This document shows positions 35,865 to 45,366 of a DNA stretch of 64,000 bases, one piece after another (position 1 is the first letter of the stretch; each line of letters begins with the position of its first letter). The DNA lies in contig CP054595.1 of assembly GCA_013347225.1 (NCBI GenBank), forward strand, positions 310,001 through 374,000, read 5' to 3'. Both the position numbers and the translations under genes were made by a program. Below the pieces are notes generated by a model. That model saw nothing but the letters and a program-made list of their open reading frames with translations, searched no databases and was not told the DNA's origin. The DNA comes from Candidatus Accumulibacter similis. Its GTDB lineage: Bacteria > Pseudomonadota > Gammaproteobacteria > Burkholderiales > Rhodocyclaceae.

Positions 35865-36266
35865 CTACATCACTTGGGAAAGATGGGAACCCAATCGCAA
35901 GTCGGCAGTGAGTATGTGCTCGGTCAACCAGCGCTCCAGGAACTCGATGTGCTCCTCGAGCACGGGATGGTTCGCCCGCAGGAGCTCTTGCTGCAGTTCC
36001 CGAGCGCTCTTGATCAATTCCCGATGCTCGGCCTTGTGTTCCTCAATCGCATCATAACGATGCTTGAGCATCAACCGCTCTTCGTGGCTGAAGTGCCAGA
36101 GCGTACAGTGGATCAGCTCTGCCAATGTCGCCGCCAGATATTGCGGCGACTCCTCATCGACCACGGCATGATTGAGAATATCGAAAATACTCACCAACTT
36201 GCGGTGATCGTCGTCGATTTCGTCGACGCCGACGCTCAGTATCTGGTCCCAAACCAGGTCTTTCAT
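35865..36266 (-). CDS. Bacteriohemerythrin
   Basis: A 133-aa protein. It has the di-iron ligand set of hemerythrins: His in DEIDDDHRKL, H-x3-E in HFSHEERLML, H-x3-H in EEHKAEHREL and H-x4-D in EHILTADLRLGSHL. It would bind O2 reversibly for storage, sensing or delivery to oxygenases or oxidases. No signal peptide or partner domain is present, so it is a free cytoplasmic protein. A single-gene unit. Confidence 0.95.
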   Translation of the reverse strand: MKDLVWDQILSVGVDEIDDDHRKLVSIFDILNHAVVDEESPQYLAATLAELIHCTLWHFSHEERLMLKHRYDAIEEHKAEHRELIKSARELQQELLRANHPVLEEHIEFLERWLTEHILTADLRLGSHLSQVM

Positions 36267-36405
36267 GATTCTTCTCCTGCCTGAAGCAACGGGTCGCGCG
36301 AGTGGGGCTGGATGAGGTGAACCCTCCCGGCCGCATGAGACACGGATCGAGGCGATGGAATCATTGCTGCCGGAAGAGGTACGGCACCCCGCTCGGGCCC
36401 GCCAA

Positions 36406-37471
36406 TCACTCGGGCACCCAGAAGGGATAATCCGTGTAGCCGGCCGGGCCGGGGGTGTAGAAGGTCGCCGGATTGGGCTCGTTCAACGGCGCGCCGCTGT
36501 TGATTCGCGCCGGCAGGTCCGGATTGGCCAGGAAGGCCGTGCCAAAGGCAACGGCGTCGAGGATGCCGGCGCTGATGGCCCGATCGGCTTCGTCCGCTGA
36601 ATAGCCCATGTTGCCGATCAAGGTGCCTCTGTATTTGGCTCGCACCGGCGTCAGCACATCGCCTCTCTGCTGCTGCAAAAAGTCGCCGCGCATCAGGTGC
36701 AGGTAGGCGAGGTCGAAGTCGTTGAGCCGGCCGGCAAGCCAGCTCGCCAGTCCGATCGGGTCGCTGTCGATCATGCTGTTGTAGCTGTTCAGGGGCGACA
36801 GGCGCACCCCGACACGATCGCTGCTGCAGACGGAACAGACCTCCTCGAGCACCTCACACAGGAGGCGGGCACGATTGGCGAACGAGCCGCCATAGGGGCC
36901 CGTGCGCGCCATCGCGCAGGAACTCGTCCAGAAGGTAGCCGTTGGCGGCGTGCACCTCGACCCCGTCGAACCCGGCCGCCCGCGCGTTGGCGGCCGCCTG
37001 ACCGAAACCGGCAACGATCGCCGGCAACTCGTCGTCGCGCAGCTCGCGTGGCGTGACATAGGCCTTCTTGCCCTCCGGCGTGTGCACCTCATCGCCCGTG
37101 ATCGGAATCGCGCTCGGTGCCACGGGCTGGGCACCGTTGTTGAGCAACGGGTGACAGGCGCGCCCGCCGTGCCAGATCTGCAGGAAGATCCGGCCGCCGG
37201 CCGCGTGTAGCGCGTCAGTGACGTGCCGCCAGCCGGCGATCTGGGCAGGCGAATGGATTCCGGGTTCGGTCCAGAACGAGGAGTGTCCCGCCATTGCCAT
37301 GGTCGCTTCGGCAATCAGCAGCCCGGCACTCGCTCGCTGCGCGTAGTACTCGGCCATCAAGGCGGTCGGAACGTGTTCGGCGTCGGCCCGGCAGCGCGTC
37401 AGCGGCGCCATGAAGATGCGGTTCGCCACGCTCACGGCGCCGAGCTGGAGGGGGCTGAACAGGGAAGGCAT
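36406..37471 (-). pseudogene. Old yellow enzyme / N-ethylmaleimide reductase type, frameshifted
   Basis: The first part (37471 to ~36900) reads MPSLFSPLQLGAVSVANRIF, APLTRCRADAEHVPT, LQIWHGGRACHPLL and FDGVEVHAANGYLLDEFLRD, the FMN enzyme NemA/XenB family. At about 36900 the frame shifts: the expected ...N-R-T-x-P-Y-G-G-S is continued in another frame as ARTGPYGGSFANRARLLCEV to the normal end AGYTDYPFWVPE. A few bases are missing around the junction. The gene is either inactive or carries a sequencing error. Confidence 0.85.
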
Positions 37472-37601
37472 GCTGGTGATCTCCAGAGAAACGAGGGTGA
37501 ATACTAGCGCAACCGACGATCGCTGCGGGCGACCATCGCCGCGCCGAACTGCGGATACGACGGCAAGTCACCGCTTGCCCGCCGACCGGCCGGCCGGCTG
37601 C

Positions 37602-38531
37602 TCAGCGGCACTCGATCTGCAATTGCCGCGGGTCAAGGAGCAGATAGCTGGCGAACCGGCCCTCCGAACGACTGCCGTCATCGCTGACGATGATGATCCA
37701 CTGGCGGCCACCGATCAGCGCCGCGCCAACCCCCTCGGCGTGCTCGAAGCCCGGCAGACCGCGAACGCTCACCCGCCGCGGAGGATCCTCCTGCCCACCA
37801 CGCCAGAACCACAGGGCAAACTGCGTTCGCCCGCGGCCGACCGGACCGGCGACGATGAGATAGCCATCGAGCAACGGCACGTGCGACACGGCCCGGATGC
37901 CATGTCCATGCAGGTCGAGGCTGAGGAGTTCGCTGGCAATCACTGGCGCCCGCCCGTCGTCGAACATGGCATCGGGATTGTCGATGCAGGCGATGATTGC
38001 CCGCCCGTCGAGCAGCGGACTGCGGAAACCCAGCATCAATGCACGCCGGTCCGCCCGCATCGCCAACCCTTCGACGTTCAGGCCACTGCTCTTCTTCACT
38101 TGCCGGAGGTCGGCAGCCTTTGCCAGCAGGGGATGGGTGGCGGCCAGCGCCCGCTTCAGATCGACTACCATTCGCGCTTCGACCATTTCGCCACCGGCAA
38201 CGCGAAAGCGCAGCAGTTTTTCCCGCACCGGCCTCTCGTCGCCGGCGTTGTTGCGCGAGTGCGAGGTGACCGCGTAGACGCAGCCGGAGTGATCGCCGGT
38301 GACCGCCTCCAGGTCATCGAGCCGCCAGCGATCCGTATCATCGCGGTGTGCGGCCGGCAGCCGCAGTGGCGTGCAGTCGATCGGGCCACTGGCGTCGAAG
38401 CGCAGCAGGCTCAGTGGACATTGTTCCTCGTCCTCGACAACGATGAAGCGGCCGTCGGCCAGCTGGAAGATTCCCGACGGCTCGTAACAGCCGGTCAATT
38501 CCCGGAAGCACGGACGATCGTCAGCACTCAT
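37602..38531 (-). CDS. DUF3616 domain protein
   Basis: A 309-aa protein. CYEPSGIFQLADGRFIVVED and WRLDDLEAVTGDHSGCVYAV, SGLNVEGLAMRADRRALMLG and HAEGVGAALIGGRQWIIIVS follow a beta-propeller-like repeat pattern of the DUF3616 family, which resembles esterase-like phytase propellers. No signal peptide is present. The function is unknown. It stands alone and convergent with nothing obvious. Confidence 0.85.
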   Translation of the reverse strand: MSADDRPCFRELTGCYEPSGIFQLADGRFIVVEDEEQCPLSLLRFDASGPIDCTPLRLPAAHRDDTDRWRLDDLEAVTGDHSGCVYAVTSHSRNNAGDERPVREKLLRFRVAGGEMVEARMVVDLKRALAATHPLLAKAADLRQVKKSSGLNVEGLAMRADRRALMLGFRSPLLDGRAIIACIDNPDAMFDDGRAPVIASELLSLDLHGHGIRAVSHVPLLDGYLIVAGPVGRGRTQFALWFWRGGQEDPPRRVSVRGLPGFEHAEGVGAALIGGRQWIIIVSDDGSRSEGRFASYLLLDPRQLQIECR

Positions 38532-38723
38532 CGGCGAGACCTCGATGGGCAGCGGCTGCCGGCCTCGAGACGCCGCGCCGCCGGCGGCGTCGCTGCCGGG
38601 AGCGCATCGGCAACGCGGCCCGTCGTCGGCAAGCGAATGGCGACCCGCAACGGCGCCTGCGGTCTGGTCATCCGGCGGCGGGAAATGGTATCTTTCCCTG
38701 CAATCGACCGGAGGACCATAGCC

Positions 38724-39140
38724 ATGCAGTTGCCTGTCACGAGATCATTGCCCTTCATTGTCCTGCTGCTCACCGCGTGCGCCACCAGCGGGCCGCAGTC
38801 GGCGACGGAAAGCAGCGACAGGAAGGTTGCTCGCACGAAGTCGGAACGACAGCAGCTCGACTTCCGGCTTGCCAGCGGCACCTATCGCTGCGAACTGGGG
38901 CAGAGCGTCGAGGTCGAGCGGCACGCGCGCGGTGACCGGGCGATCGAGGTACGCTGGGAGGGAAAGCAGCACACCTTGCAGCGGCAGGCTTCGTCGTCCG
39001 GCCTGCCGCGTTACGAAGACCGGCAGAACGGTCTGCTGTGGATCGACCTGCCGTGGAAAAGCGTGCTGATGGATGCCCACAGCGGGCGTCCGCTGGCCAA
39101 CGAATGCAAGCCGCCAGCGAACAGGACGGCCAGCGGTTGA
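38724..39140 (+). CDS. Lipoprotein with MliC-like domain
   Basis: A 138-aa protein starting MQLPVTRSLPFIVLLLTACA at 38724, with GGAGG upstream. LLLTAC is a lipobox, so Cys19 is lipidated and the protein is envelope-anchored. The C-terminal domain YRCELGQSVEVERHARG, IEVRWEGKQHTLQRQASSSG, LPRYEDRQNGLLWIDLPWKS has the Cys...Cys, SSG-x-Y arrangement of membrane-bound C-type lysozyme inhibitors (MliC/PliC). The Ser of the key SxSG loop is partly altered (QASSSG). Lysozyme inhibition is likely but not proven. Confidence 0.85.
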   Translation: MQLPVTRSLPFIVLLLTACATSGPQSATESSDRKVARTKSERQQLDFRLASGTYRCELGQSVEVERHARGDRAIEVRWEGKQHTLQRQASSSGLPRYEDRQNGLLWIDLPWKSVLMDAHSGRPLANECKPPANRTASG

Positions 39141-39264
39141 GCCCGTCCGGTCGTGTGCGCCGCCGCCCGTCCACGCTGCGCCCGCCCCCGTGGCCGCGTT
39201 GTCGACGCCGGGTCGGTGCTCTGCGCTGCGCCGCAGCTGGCGTCTGTCCGCAGCCAACTCAGTC

Positions 39265-40200
39265 CTACCATGGTGCGTTGGCGAAGGCGCTGGCAAAGAG
39301 CGCGGCAATGTCGCTGCGCTGCTGGCGGTGGTTCTGCCCGCCACGATGCGCTATCTTGATCGCGCCCATGACCGCCGCCAGTCGGCCGGTCTTCTCCCAG
39401 TCCCAGCCGGCGGCGATGCCGTAGAGCAGTCCCGAGCGGTAGGCGTCACCACAGCCGGTCGGGTCGACGACGGCAGCCGCCGCAACACATGGGATCTCGA
39501 TGCAACGACCGCCAGCATGGATGTGAGAACCGGCACCGCCGCGCGTCACGATCAGTGCTTCGACCGCCGCCGCGAGTTCCTCGAGAGAGGCGCCGGTGCG
39601 GTCGCACAGGAGCTTCGCTTCATAGTCGTTGAAGCAGGCGTAGGTGGCAAGCCGCATGAACTCCGTCAGGTCGTCACCGGAGAACATCGGCAGACCCTGA
39701 CCCGGATCGAAGACGAAGGGAATGCCCGCCGCTGCCAAGTCGCGGGCATGCTGCAGCATGCCGTCACGCCCATCGGGGGCGACGATCGCCAGGGTCGCGC
39801 CGTGCACGTCGGCAACGCGGTTGAGGTGCGAGTAGCTCATCGCTCCCGGATGGAAGGCGGTGATCTGGTTGTCGTCGAGATCGGTGGTGATGAAGGCCTG
39901 CGCCGTGTAACTGCCGTCAATCCGGCGCACGTGGGTGCGTGCCAGGCCGTGGTCGTCGAGGCGCTGGAGATAGGGATCGGCGTCGTCGCCAACGGTGGCC
40001 ATGATCAGCGGATCGCCACCGAGCAGCTTGAGGTTGTAGGCAATGTTGCCGGCACAACCGCCAAACTCCCGTCGCATCTCGGGCACCAGGAAAGCGACGT
40101 TCAGGATGTGGATCTGCTCCGGCAGGATGTGATTCTTGAAGCGATCATGGAAGACCATGATGTTGTCGAAGGCGATTGAGCCGCAAATGAGTATGGGCAT
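39265..40200 (-). CDS. PfkB-family carbohydrate/nucleoside kinase
   Basis: A 311-aa kinase starting MPILICGSIAFDNIMVFHDR at 40200. The PfkB signatures are GGCAGNIAYNLKLLGGD (N-terminal) and VVDPTGCGDAYRSGLLYG (C-terminal), with the catalytic Asp of GCGD. The form resembles the adenosine-kinase-like subgroup that opens with GSIAFD. The substrate sugar or nucleoside is not certain. It is a cytoplasmic enzyme. Confidence 0.93.
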   Translation of the reverse strand: MPILICGSIAFDNIMVFHDRFKNHILPEQIHILNVAFLVPEMRREFGGCAGNIAYNLKLLGGDPLIMATVGDDADPYLQRLDDHGLARTHVRRIDGSYTAQAFITTDLDDNQITAFHPGAMSYSHLNRVADVHGATLAIVAPDGRDGMLQHARDLAAAGIPFVFDPGQGLPMFSGDDLTEFMRLATYACFNDYEAKLLCDRTGASLEELAAAVEALIVTRGGAGSHIHAGGRCIEIPCVAAAAVVDPTGCGDAYRSGLLYGIAAGWDWEKTGRLAAVMGAIKIAHRGGQNHRQQRSDIAALFASAFANAPW

Positions 40201-40288
40201 GGGATCTGGCGTCGGTCGGAAGGTGTGGGGCGGCAGAGAGTATAGCACCGCCACTGGCAGGGTCCTCGATCGCGGTCAGGCGTCCTGC

Positions 40289-41263
40289 TCAGGGATAGAA
40301 GAGGTACAGCCGGTAGCCGGCAGCGTCGATCTGCCGTGCTTCCAGCCAGAGCTTGACCTCAGTCTCGGCGTTCGTCGGGAACGAAGGGTCGGTGAGTGCG
40401 GCTGGCGACAGGTATTCCTCGGGCAGCAGGACACGCCGTGCGACCGCCTTGTCACGGGTATCGGTGAGCGTCAGCTCCAGCGCGGGATAGGCCTGCGGGT
40501 AGGGTGCCCGATTGCGCAAGGTGGCTTGCAGGACGAGGAGCTTGTCCCGTCCCGGGTGTGCCTGCAGGTCCGAACTCTCGATGCTGACAAGCGCCGCTTG
40601 GCGCGGCAGCGGGATTTCGCTGCCGAAGGCGGCACTCAACGCCGCCAGCAGCGGCCGCAGGGCCGGCGCGCTGATGCCGATGCTACCGCGCTGGTGAAAG
40701 ACGAACTGGCCCGCCAGCACGCAAGCCAGGAGCACGGCAACGACGAGGAAGGTCGTCCGCACGCTGCGCGGCGCCGGCGGGGGCACGCCGGGCGCCTCCG
40801 CCAGCCATCGCGACGGGTCCGACAGGCCGTCCGCTGCGCCCGGCAGCGACTGGTCGGCGGCGGCGGCGTCCGGCGACGGCCGGTCGGCAGGCGACGACTC
40901 GTCTGCCGCGCGCTCCGGCTCCTCCGCACGCTGAATGGGGGCCGGCAAGGTCGCGATGTCGCTCACCGCCGCAACCACCGACGGACTGGCGACGGCCACC
41001 GGTCTCGCGACCGGCTCGGCCGGGCTCGGCGTCGGCTCCGTGTGAGCGCTGGCGCGCGCTTCGGGCGGCAGCCGCGATGTCGCTCCGGCTGTCGCAACCA
41101 GCGACGCAACTGCCGGCGAAGCGAGGCTGTCGCCGTCGAAGAGGTTGTCGACGGCGTTGAAGACGGCGCGGCACTGACCGCAGCGAACCTTGCCCGCCCG
41201 CAGCCGCAGCTGCTCGGGAGTGACGCGAAAGACTGTCCGGCAGGTCGGGCAGCAGGTGCGCAT
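40289..41263 (-). CDS. DUF3426 zinc-ribbon membrane protein
   Basis: A 324-aa protein. The N-terminal zinc ribbon is CCPTCRTVFRVTPEQLRLRA then VRCGQCRAVFNAVDNLF (CxxC twice), of the MJ0042 type. A long Ala/Pro/Ser-rich linker leads to one membrane segment TTFLVVAVLLACVLAGQFVF (about residues 170-190) and a C-terminal DUF3426 beta domain (LQATLRNRAPYPQAYPALEL). It lies 2 bp downstream of prmA, a neighbour conserved in betaproteobacteria. Its role is unknown. Confidence 0.92.
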   Translation of the reverse strand: MRTCCPTCRTVFRVTPEQLRLRAGKVRCGQCRAVFNAVDNLFDGDSLASPAVASLVATAGATSRLPPEARASAHTEPTPSPAEPVARPVAVASPSVVAAVSDIATLPAPIQRAEEPERAADESSPADRPSPDAAAADQSLPGAADGLSDPSRWLAEAPGVPPPAPRSVRTTFLVVAVLLACVLAGQFVFHQRGSIGISAPALRPLLAALSAAFGSEIPLPRQAALVSIESSDLQAHPGRDKLLVLQATLRNRAPYPQAYPALELTLTDTRDKAVARRVLLPEEYLSPAALTDPSFPTNAETEVKLWLEARQIDAAGYRLYLFYP

Positions 41264-41265
41264 CG

Positions 41266-42156
41266 CTAGTTCCTGCTGCCGGCAAGGCAGACCCAGCCCT
41301 CGCGTGTGTCGACCACGGCCAGCGACAGATAGGGCGCATAGGCTTCGATCAGGTCATCACTCTGTTCCACGAGGATACCCGACAGTGCCAGCAGACTGCC
41401 CGGGCGCAGATGGCTGCAAAGCGCCGGCGCCAGAACCCGCAGCGGATTGGCGAGAATGTTGGCGACGACGATGTCGAACTGGCCGTCCAGTTGATCGGCC
41501 GATTCCTGGAAGCGGGCAACGACCCCATTGGCCACGGCGTTCTCGCGTGCCACCGCCACCGCCTGCGGGTCGATGTCGACGCCGACGACCTCGCTCGCAC
41601 CCAGCCTGCCGGCAGCGATCGCCAGCACGCCGGAGCCGCAGCCGTAGTCGAGCAGCGACGCGCCCGGTCGGACCGACCGCTCGAGCCACTCGAGGCAGAG
41701 CCGGGTCGTCGGGTGCGAACCGGTGCCGAAAGCCATTCCCGGGTCAAGGACGAGGACGATTGCCCCGGGATCGGGTGGCGCATGCCAGGAGGGAACGATC
41801 CACAGGCGTTGAGAAACGCGAATCGGCTCGAACTGGGTTTGCGTCAGGCGCACCCAGTCCTGCTCAGGCACTTCCTCCTGGCTGAACGGGGGCGGGTCGG
41901 CGAGACCGGCCTGCGCGGCGCAGTGCAGCAGAACCTGACGGACGTCGCTATCCGAGCGTAGCAGGGCAACGACCAGCGAGCGCTCCCAGCCTGGGCGACT
42001 GAACGAGCCGGGTTCGCCGAACTGCGGTTGCTCGTCGGCGGTGCCGGCATCCGCGTCCTCTATGCTGGCGGCGATGGCCCCGGCTTCGAGCAGCGCATCG
42101 GCAAGCCGCTCGGCGTGCTGACAATCGGTGCGGATGCTCAGGGATAGCCAGGCCAT
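41266..42156 (-). CDS. prmA: Ribosomal protein L11 methyltransferase
   Basis: A 296-aa protein. SAM-binding motif I is LLDYGCGSGVLAIAAGRLGA, motif II ends VVGVDIDPQAV, and the catalytic loop is IVVANILANPLRVLAP (the NILANPL signature). GMAFGTGSHPTTRLCLEWLE is the PrmA-specific segment. It trimethylates ribosomal protein L11. It is encoded 16 bp downstream of accC, a common betaproteobacterial order. Confidence 0.97.
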   Translation of the reverse strand: MAWLSLSIRTDCQHAERLADALLEAGAIAASIEDADAGTADEQPQFGEPGSFSRPGWERSLVVALLRSDSDVRQVLLHCAAQAGLADPPPFSQEEVPEQDWVRLTQTQFEPIRVSQRLWIVPSWHAPPDPGAIVLVLDPGMAFGTGSHPTTRLCLEWLERSVRPGASLLDYGCGSGVLAIAAGRLGASEVVGVDIDPQAVAVARENAVANGVVARFQESADQLDGQFDIVVANILANPLRVLAPALCSHLRPGSLLALSGILVEQSDDLIEAYAPYLSLAVVDTREGWVCLAGSRN

Positions 42157-42172
42157 AGGTCATCGGCGCTGG

Positions 42173-43537
42173 TCAGCCGCCTTTCTTGACCTCGCCCTTG
42201 GCAGCCAGCCACTGCTCGAGATAGTGGATGCTGGTGCCGCCCTCGATGAACCGGGAATCCTGCAGCAGTTCCTGATGCAGGGCGATGTTGGTCTTGATGC
42301 CGTCGATGCTCATTTCCGACAGTGCCGTGCGCATGCGACGCAGCGCCTGGTCGCGGCTGTCGCCGTAGGCGATCACCTTGGCGACCATCGAGTCGTAATG
42401 CGACGGAATGGTGTAGCCATGATAGATGTGCGAGTCGACACGGATACCGGGCCCCCCCGGTGGGTGGTAGAAGCTGACCTTGCCCGGCGACGGTACGAAG
42501 GTGAAGGGATCTTCGGCGTTGATGCGGCATTCGATCGCATGGCCGCGGAAGCTCAGGTCGCGCTGGCGAAAGCGCAGCTTCTCGCCAGCCGCGATGCGGA
42601 TCTGCTCGGCAACCAGATCAACGCCGGTGATCAGCTCGGTGACCGGATGTTCGACCTGGATGCGGGTGTTCATCTCGATGAAGTAAAACTCGTTGTTCTC
42701 GAACAGGAACTCGAAAGTGCCCGCACCGCGGTAGTTGAGCCGGCGACAGGCCTCGGCGCAGCGCTCGCCGATGCGAACGATGTGGCGGGTGGGGATGCCG
42801 GGGGCCGGCGCCTCCTCGATGATCTTCTGGTGACGGCGCTGCATCGAGCAGTCGCGCTCACCGAGATAGACGGCGTTGCGAAAGCTGTCGGCGAGCACCT
42901 GAATCTCGACGTGGCGTGGATTCTCCAGGTATTTCTCGAGGTAGACCTGCGGATTGCCGAAGAAGCTCTGGGCCTCCGTACGCGTCATGTTGACGGCGTT
43001 GATCAGTGCCGCCTCGGTATGCACGACACGCATGCCGCGACCACCGCCGCCACCGGCGGCCTTGATGATCACCGGGTAGCCGACCGCCCTGGCGAGCAGA
43101 GCAACCTCCCGTGGATCCTCGGGCAGTACGCCTTCCGATCCGGGTACGCAGGGCACACCGGTGATCCGCATGGCCTCCTTGGCGGTGACCTTGTCTCCCA
43201 TCAGCCTGATCGTCTCCGGCCGCGGTCCGATGAAGACAAAGCCGGACGATTCGACGCGCTCGGCGAAATCGGCGTTTTCCGACAGGAAGCCGTAGCCGGG
43301 ATGAATCGCCTGCGCATCCGTGACCTCGGCGGCCGAGATGATTGCCGGCACGTTGAGGTAGCTCTGCGCCGACGGCGCTGGACCGATGCAGACCGATTCA
43401 TCCGCCAGCCGGACATACTTGGCATCGCGGTCTGCTTCCGAATGGACGACCACGGTCTTGATACCCAGCTCGCGGCAGGCACGCTGAATGCGCAGCGCGA
43501 TTTCTCCGCGGTTGGCGATGAGGACTTTCCCGAACAT
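42173..43537 (-). CDS. accC: Acetyl-CoA carboxylase, biotin carboxylase subunit
   Basis: A 454-aa enzyme starting [20 protein letters not shown] at 43537. It has the ATP-grasp loop [14 protein letters not shown], the [20 protein letters not shown] and [10 protein letters not shown] motifs, and the C-terminal biotin-carboxylase domain. It carboxylates biotin on AccB using ATP and bicarbonate in fatty-acid synthesis. It follows accB by 14 bp in one operon. Confidence 0.98.
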   Translation of the reverse strand: MFGKVLIANRGEIALRIQRACRELGIKTVVVHSEADRDAKYVRLADESVCIGPAPSAQSYLNVPAIISAAEVTDAQAIHPGYGFLSENADFAERVESSGFVFIGPRPETIRLMGDKVTAKEAMRITGVPCVPGSEGVLPEDPREVALLARAVGYPVIIKAAGGGGGRGMRVVHTEAALINAVNMTRTEAQSFFGNPQVYLEKYLENPRHVEIQVLADSFRNAVYLGERDCSMQRRHQKIIEEAPAPGIPTRHIVRIGERCAEACRRLNYRGAGTFEFLFENNEFYFIEMNTRIQVEHPVTELITGVDLVAEQIRIAAGEKLRFRQRDLSFRGHAIECRINAEDPFTFVPSPGKVSFYHPPGGPGIRVDSHIYHGYTIPSHYDSMVAKVIAYGDSRDQALRRMRTALSEMSIDGIKTNIALHQELLQDSRFIEGGTSIHYLEQWLAAKGEVKKGG

Positions 43538-43551
43538 GGTGAAAGCGTCTC

Positions 43552-44004
43552 CTAGCCGACGATGAACAGCGGTTCGCCGAATTCGACCGGCTGGCCATTC
43601 TCGACCAGAATCGCTTTCACGGTCCCCGACCGCTCGGCTTCGATCTCGTTGAGCAGCTTCATGGCTTCGATGATGCACAGGGTATCGCCCGCCTTGACGG
43701 TACTGCCGACTTCGACGTAGGGCTCGGCGCCCGGACTTGGTGCGCGATAGAAGGTACCGACCATCGGCGCCTTGACGGCATCGCCCGCCGGCAATTCCGG
43801 CTCACCGGGCGCTACCACCTCTGCCGGCGCGGCGGCGATGACCGTGCTCGGCGACGGCGCGACCGGGGACATGGAGTAGTGATGCGAGACCATGCCGCCA
43901 TGCTTGACGATGCGAACCTTCTCCTCGGCATCGTTGATCTCGAGTTCGGTGATGCTCGATTCCTCGACCAGATCGATCAGTTTCTTCAGTTTCCGCAGAT
44001 CCAT
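43552..44004 (-). CDS. accB: Acetyl-CoA carboxylase, biotin carboxyl carrier protein
   Basis: A 150-aa protein starting [20 protein letters not shown] at 44004. A Pro/Ala-rich linker separates the N-terminal part from the biotinyl domain, where [15 protein letters not shown] carries the biotinylated Lys. It passes carboxybiotin between AccC and the carboxyltransferase. It heads the accB-accC pair and follows aroQ, the classical aroQ-accB-accC order. Confidence 0.98.
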   Translation of the reverse strand: MDLRKLKKLIDLVEESSITELEINDAEEKVRIVKHGGMVSHHYSMSPVAPSPSTVIAAAPAEVVAPGEPELPAGDAVKAPMVGTFYRAPSPGAEPYVEVGSTVKAGDTLCIIEAMKLLNEIEAERSGTVKAILVENGQPVEFGEPLFIVG

Positions 44005-44089
44005 TCTCTTGCTCCCAATGATTGTTCTTCGTGCGGTCAGGTCCGTGCCAGCCCCCGACCAGTGGCCGCAATTGAGTTGAACGAAGCGC

Positions 44090-44581
44090 TCACTCCGCCG
44101 CGATCTGGCGCAGCAGGTACTCGAGCGCCAGCAGGTAACCCTCGCTGCCGAGTCCGCTGATGACACCGATCGCCAGGTCGGAGAAGTAAGAGTGGTGACG
44201 AAACGGCTCGCGCGCATGCACGTTCGACAGGTGTACCTCGACAAAGGGGATGCCGGTACCGGCGAGGGCGTCGCGCAGCGCGATGCTGCTGTGGGTGTAG
44301 GCGGCGGGATTGACGATCAGGTAACGGACGCCCTGCTGCTGCGCCGCGTGCACGCGCTCGATCAATGCACCTTCGTGGTTGCTCTGGAACGTCTCGAGAT
44401 GGACGCCGGCCGCTGCGGCGCGATGCGCCAGCGCCATGTTGATCTCGGCGAGGCTCGTCGAACCGTAGTGGACCGGTTCGCGCGTGCCGAGGAGGTTCAG
44501 GTTGGGACCATGCAGTACCAGCAGACGCGGCGCCTCCGGCGGCTGGCCGGCGCTCGACGACGTGTCCTTTTGCTTCTTCAT
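44090..44581 (-). CDS. aroQ: 3-dehydroquinate dehydratase, type II
   Basis: A 163-aa enzyme. [20 protein letters not shown] holds the N-terminal lid loop, [18 protein letters not shown] the conserved Asn/His region, [17 protein letters not shown] the catalytic His and [20 protein letters not shown] the substrate loop. It converts 3-dehydroquinate to 3-dehydroshikimate. The first ~18 residues are an unconserved basic leader, and a later start cannot be excluded. Confidence 0.96.
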   Translation of the reverse strand: MKKQKDTSSSAGQPPEAPRLLVLHGPNLNLLGTREPVHYGSTSLAEINMALAHRAAAAGVHLETFQSNHEGALIERVHAAQQQGVRYLIVNPAAYTHSSIALRDALAGTGIPFVEVHLSNVHAREPFRHHSYFSDLAIGVISGLGSEGYLLALEYLLRQIAAE

Positions 44582-44641
44582 GGGCGCAAGTTTGCCGCAA
44601 ATGACGGCATTATGTCCAGCAGAACCTCTACAGTACGCGCC

Positions 44642-45250
44642 TCAGAAGCCGCCCTTCGAGGCTTCGGCGAGCAGTCTGCGCACACCGTCCAGGCGAGCCC
44701 GCTCGCGCAGCCTGCCGTCACGCGTGCGCAAGCTGACTCGTTCCTGATCCCGCGGGTAGATGACGAGGTTGACCGTCGCCTCGCCGGCAACCAGGGTCAG
44801 GACGGCCTCTGCACGGTCGGTACGCGGTGTGCTGTGACGAAAATCGACTTTCTCGTTGAGCAGGAAGATCTCGACGTCCTTGGCGCTGTCGGCAAAGAGC
44901 TGGATGTCGATCTCGGCGTGGCGTCCGGCGATACCGTCTAGCACCGCACCGGTCAGATAGGGATTGAAGCGCTGCGTCGTGCTCATCAGGCGCGCGGCGA
45001 TGGCGAGCAACTGCTGCTGCCTCGCCCGTTGCTCGTCTCCCTGGAACAACCGCTGGTAGGTCCGCAGCGCCTCCTCGACCTCAGCGTCGTCAGGCAGGGC
45101 GGCGTTCTCCACCAGCCCGAGCTGGCGTGCCGCCTTGCGTTTGGCAAGCGCGAAGTCACTGATGCCGCCCTCGGCCATCAGGCGCGCTGCGAGGGCGGCG
45201 AGCGGGCGGCGCTGCTGCGGACTGCGCTGACGATCCTGGCGGCTGCTCAT
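44642..45250 (-). CDS. Conserved hypothetical protein, nucleotidyltransferase-like
   Basis: A 202-aa protein. The N-terminal half is helical (AALAARLMAEGGISDFALAK, RKAARQLGLVENAALPDDAE). The C-terminal half, FNPYLTGAVLDGIAGRHAEI, IQLFADSAKDVEIFLLNEKV and ATVNLVIYPRDQERVSLRTR, has the spacing of a nucleotidyltransferase-like fold but lacks a clear catalytic Asp pair. The family is common beside aroQ or mpl in betaproteobacteria. Transcribed divergently from mpl. Confidence 0.85.
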   Translation of the reverse strand: MSSRQDRQRSPQQRRPLAALAARLMAEGGISDFALAKRKAARQLGLVENAALPDDAEVEEALRTYQRLFQGDEQRARQQQLLAIAARLMSTTQRFNPYLTGAVLDGIAGRHAEIDIQLFADSAKDVEIFLLNEKVDFRHSTPRTDRAEAVLTLVAGEATVNLVIYPRDQERVSLRTRDGRLRERARLDGVRRLLAEASKGGF

Positions 45251-45366
45251 CGAAGGTTCCCGGAGTGTTGCGTTGCGCCCGACGGGTGGGCCGTACCCGG
45301 CCGCGAGGCGGGCTTGCAGGGTTACAATCGAGCCTTTCGCGGCTGATTCTAACCTGGATTCGCGAC

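Noticed and set aside
42128..43555. Long open frame opposite accC (475 codons), and others opposite aspS (58710-59867) and subunit I (48297-50348)
   Set aside because: They are high-GC antisense shadows of clearly recognised genes and have no family features.
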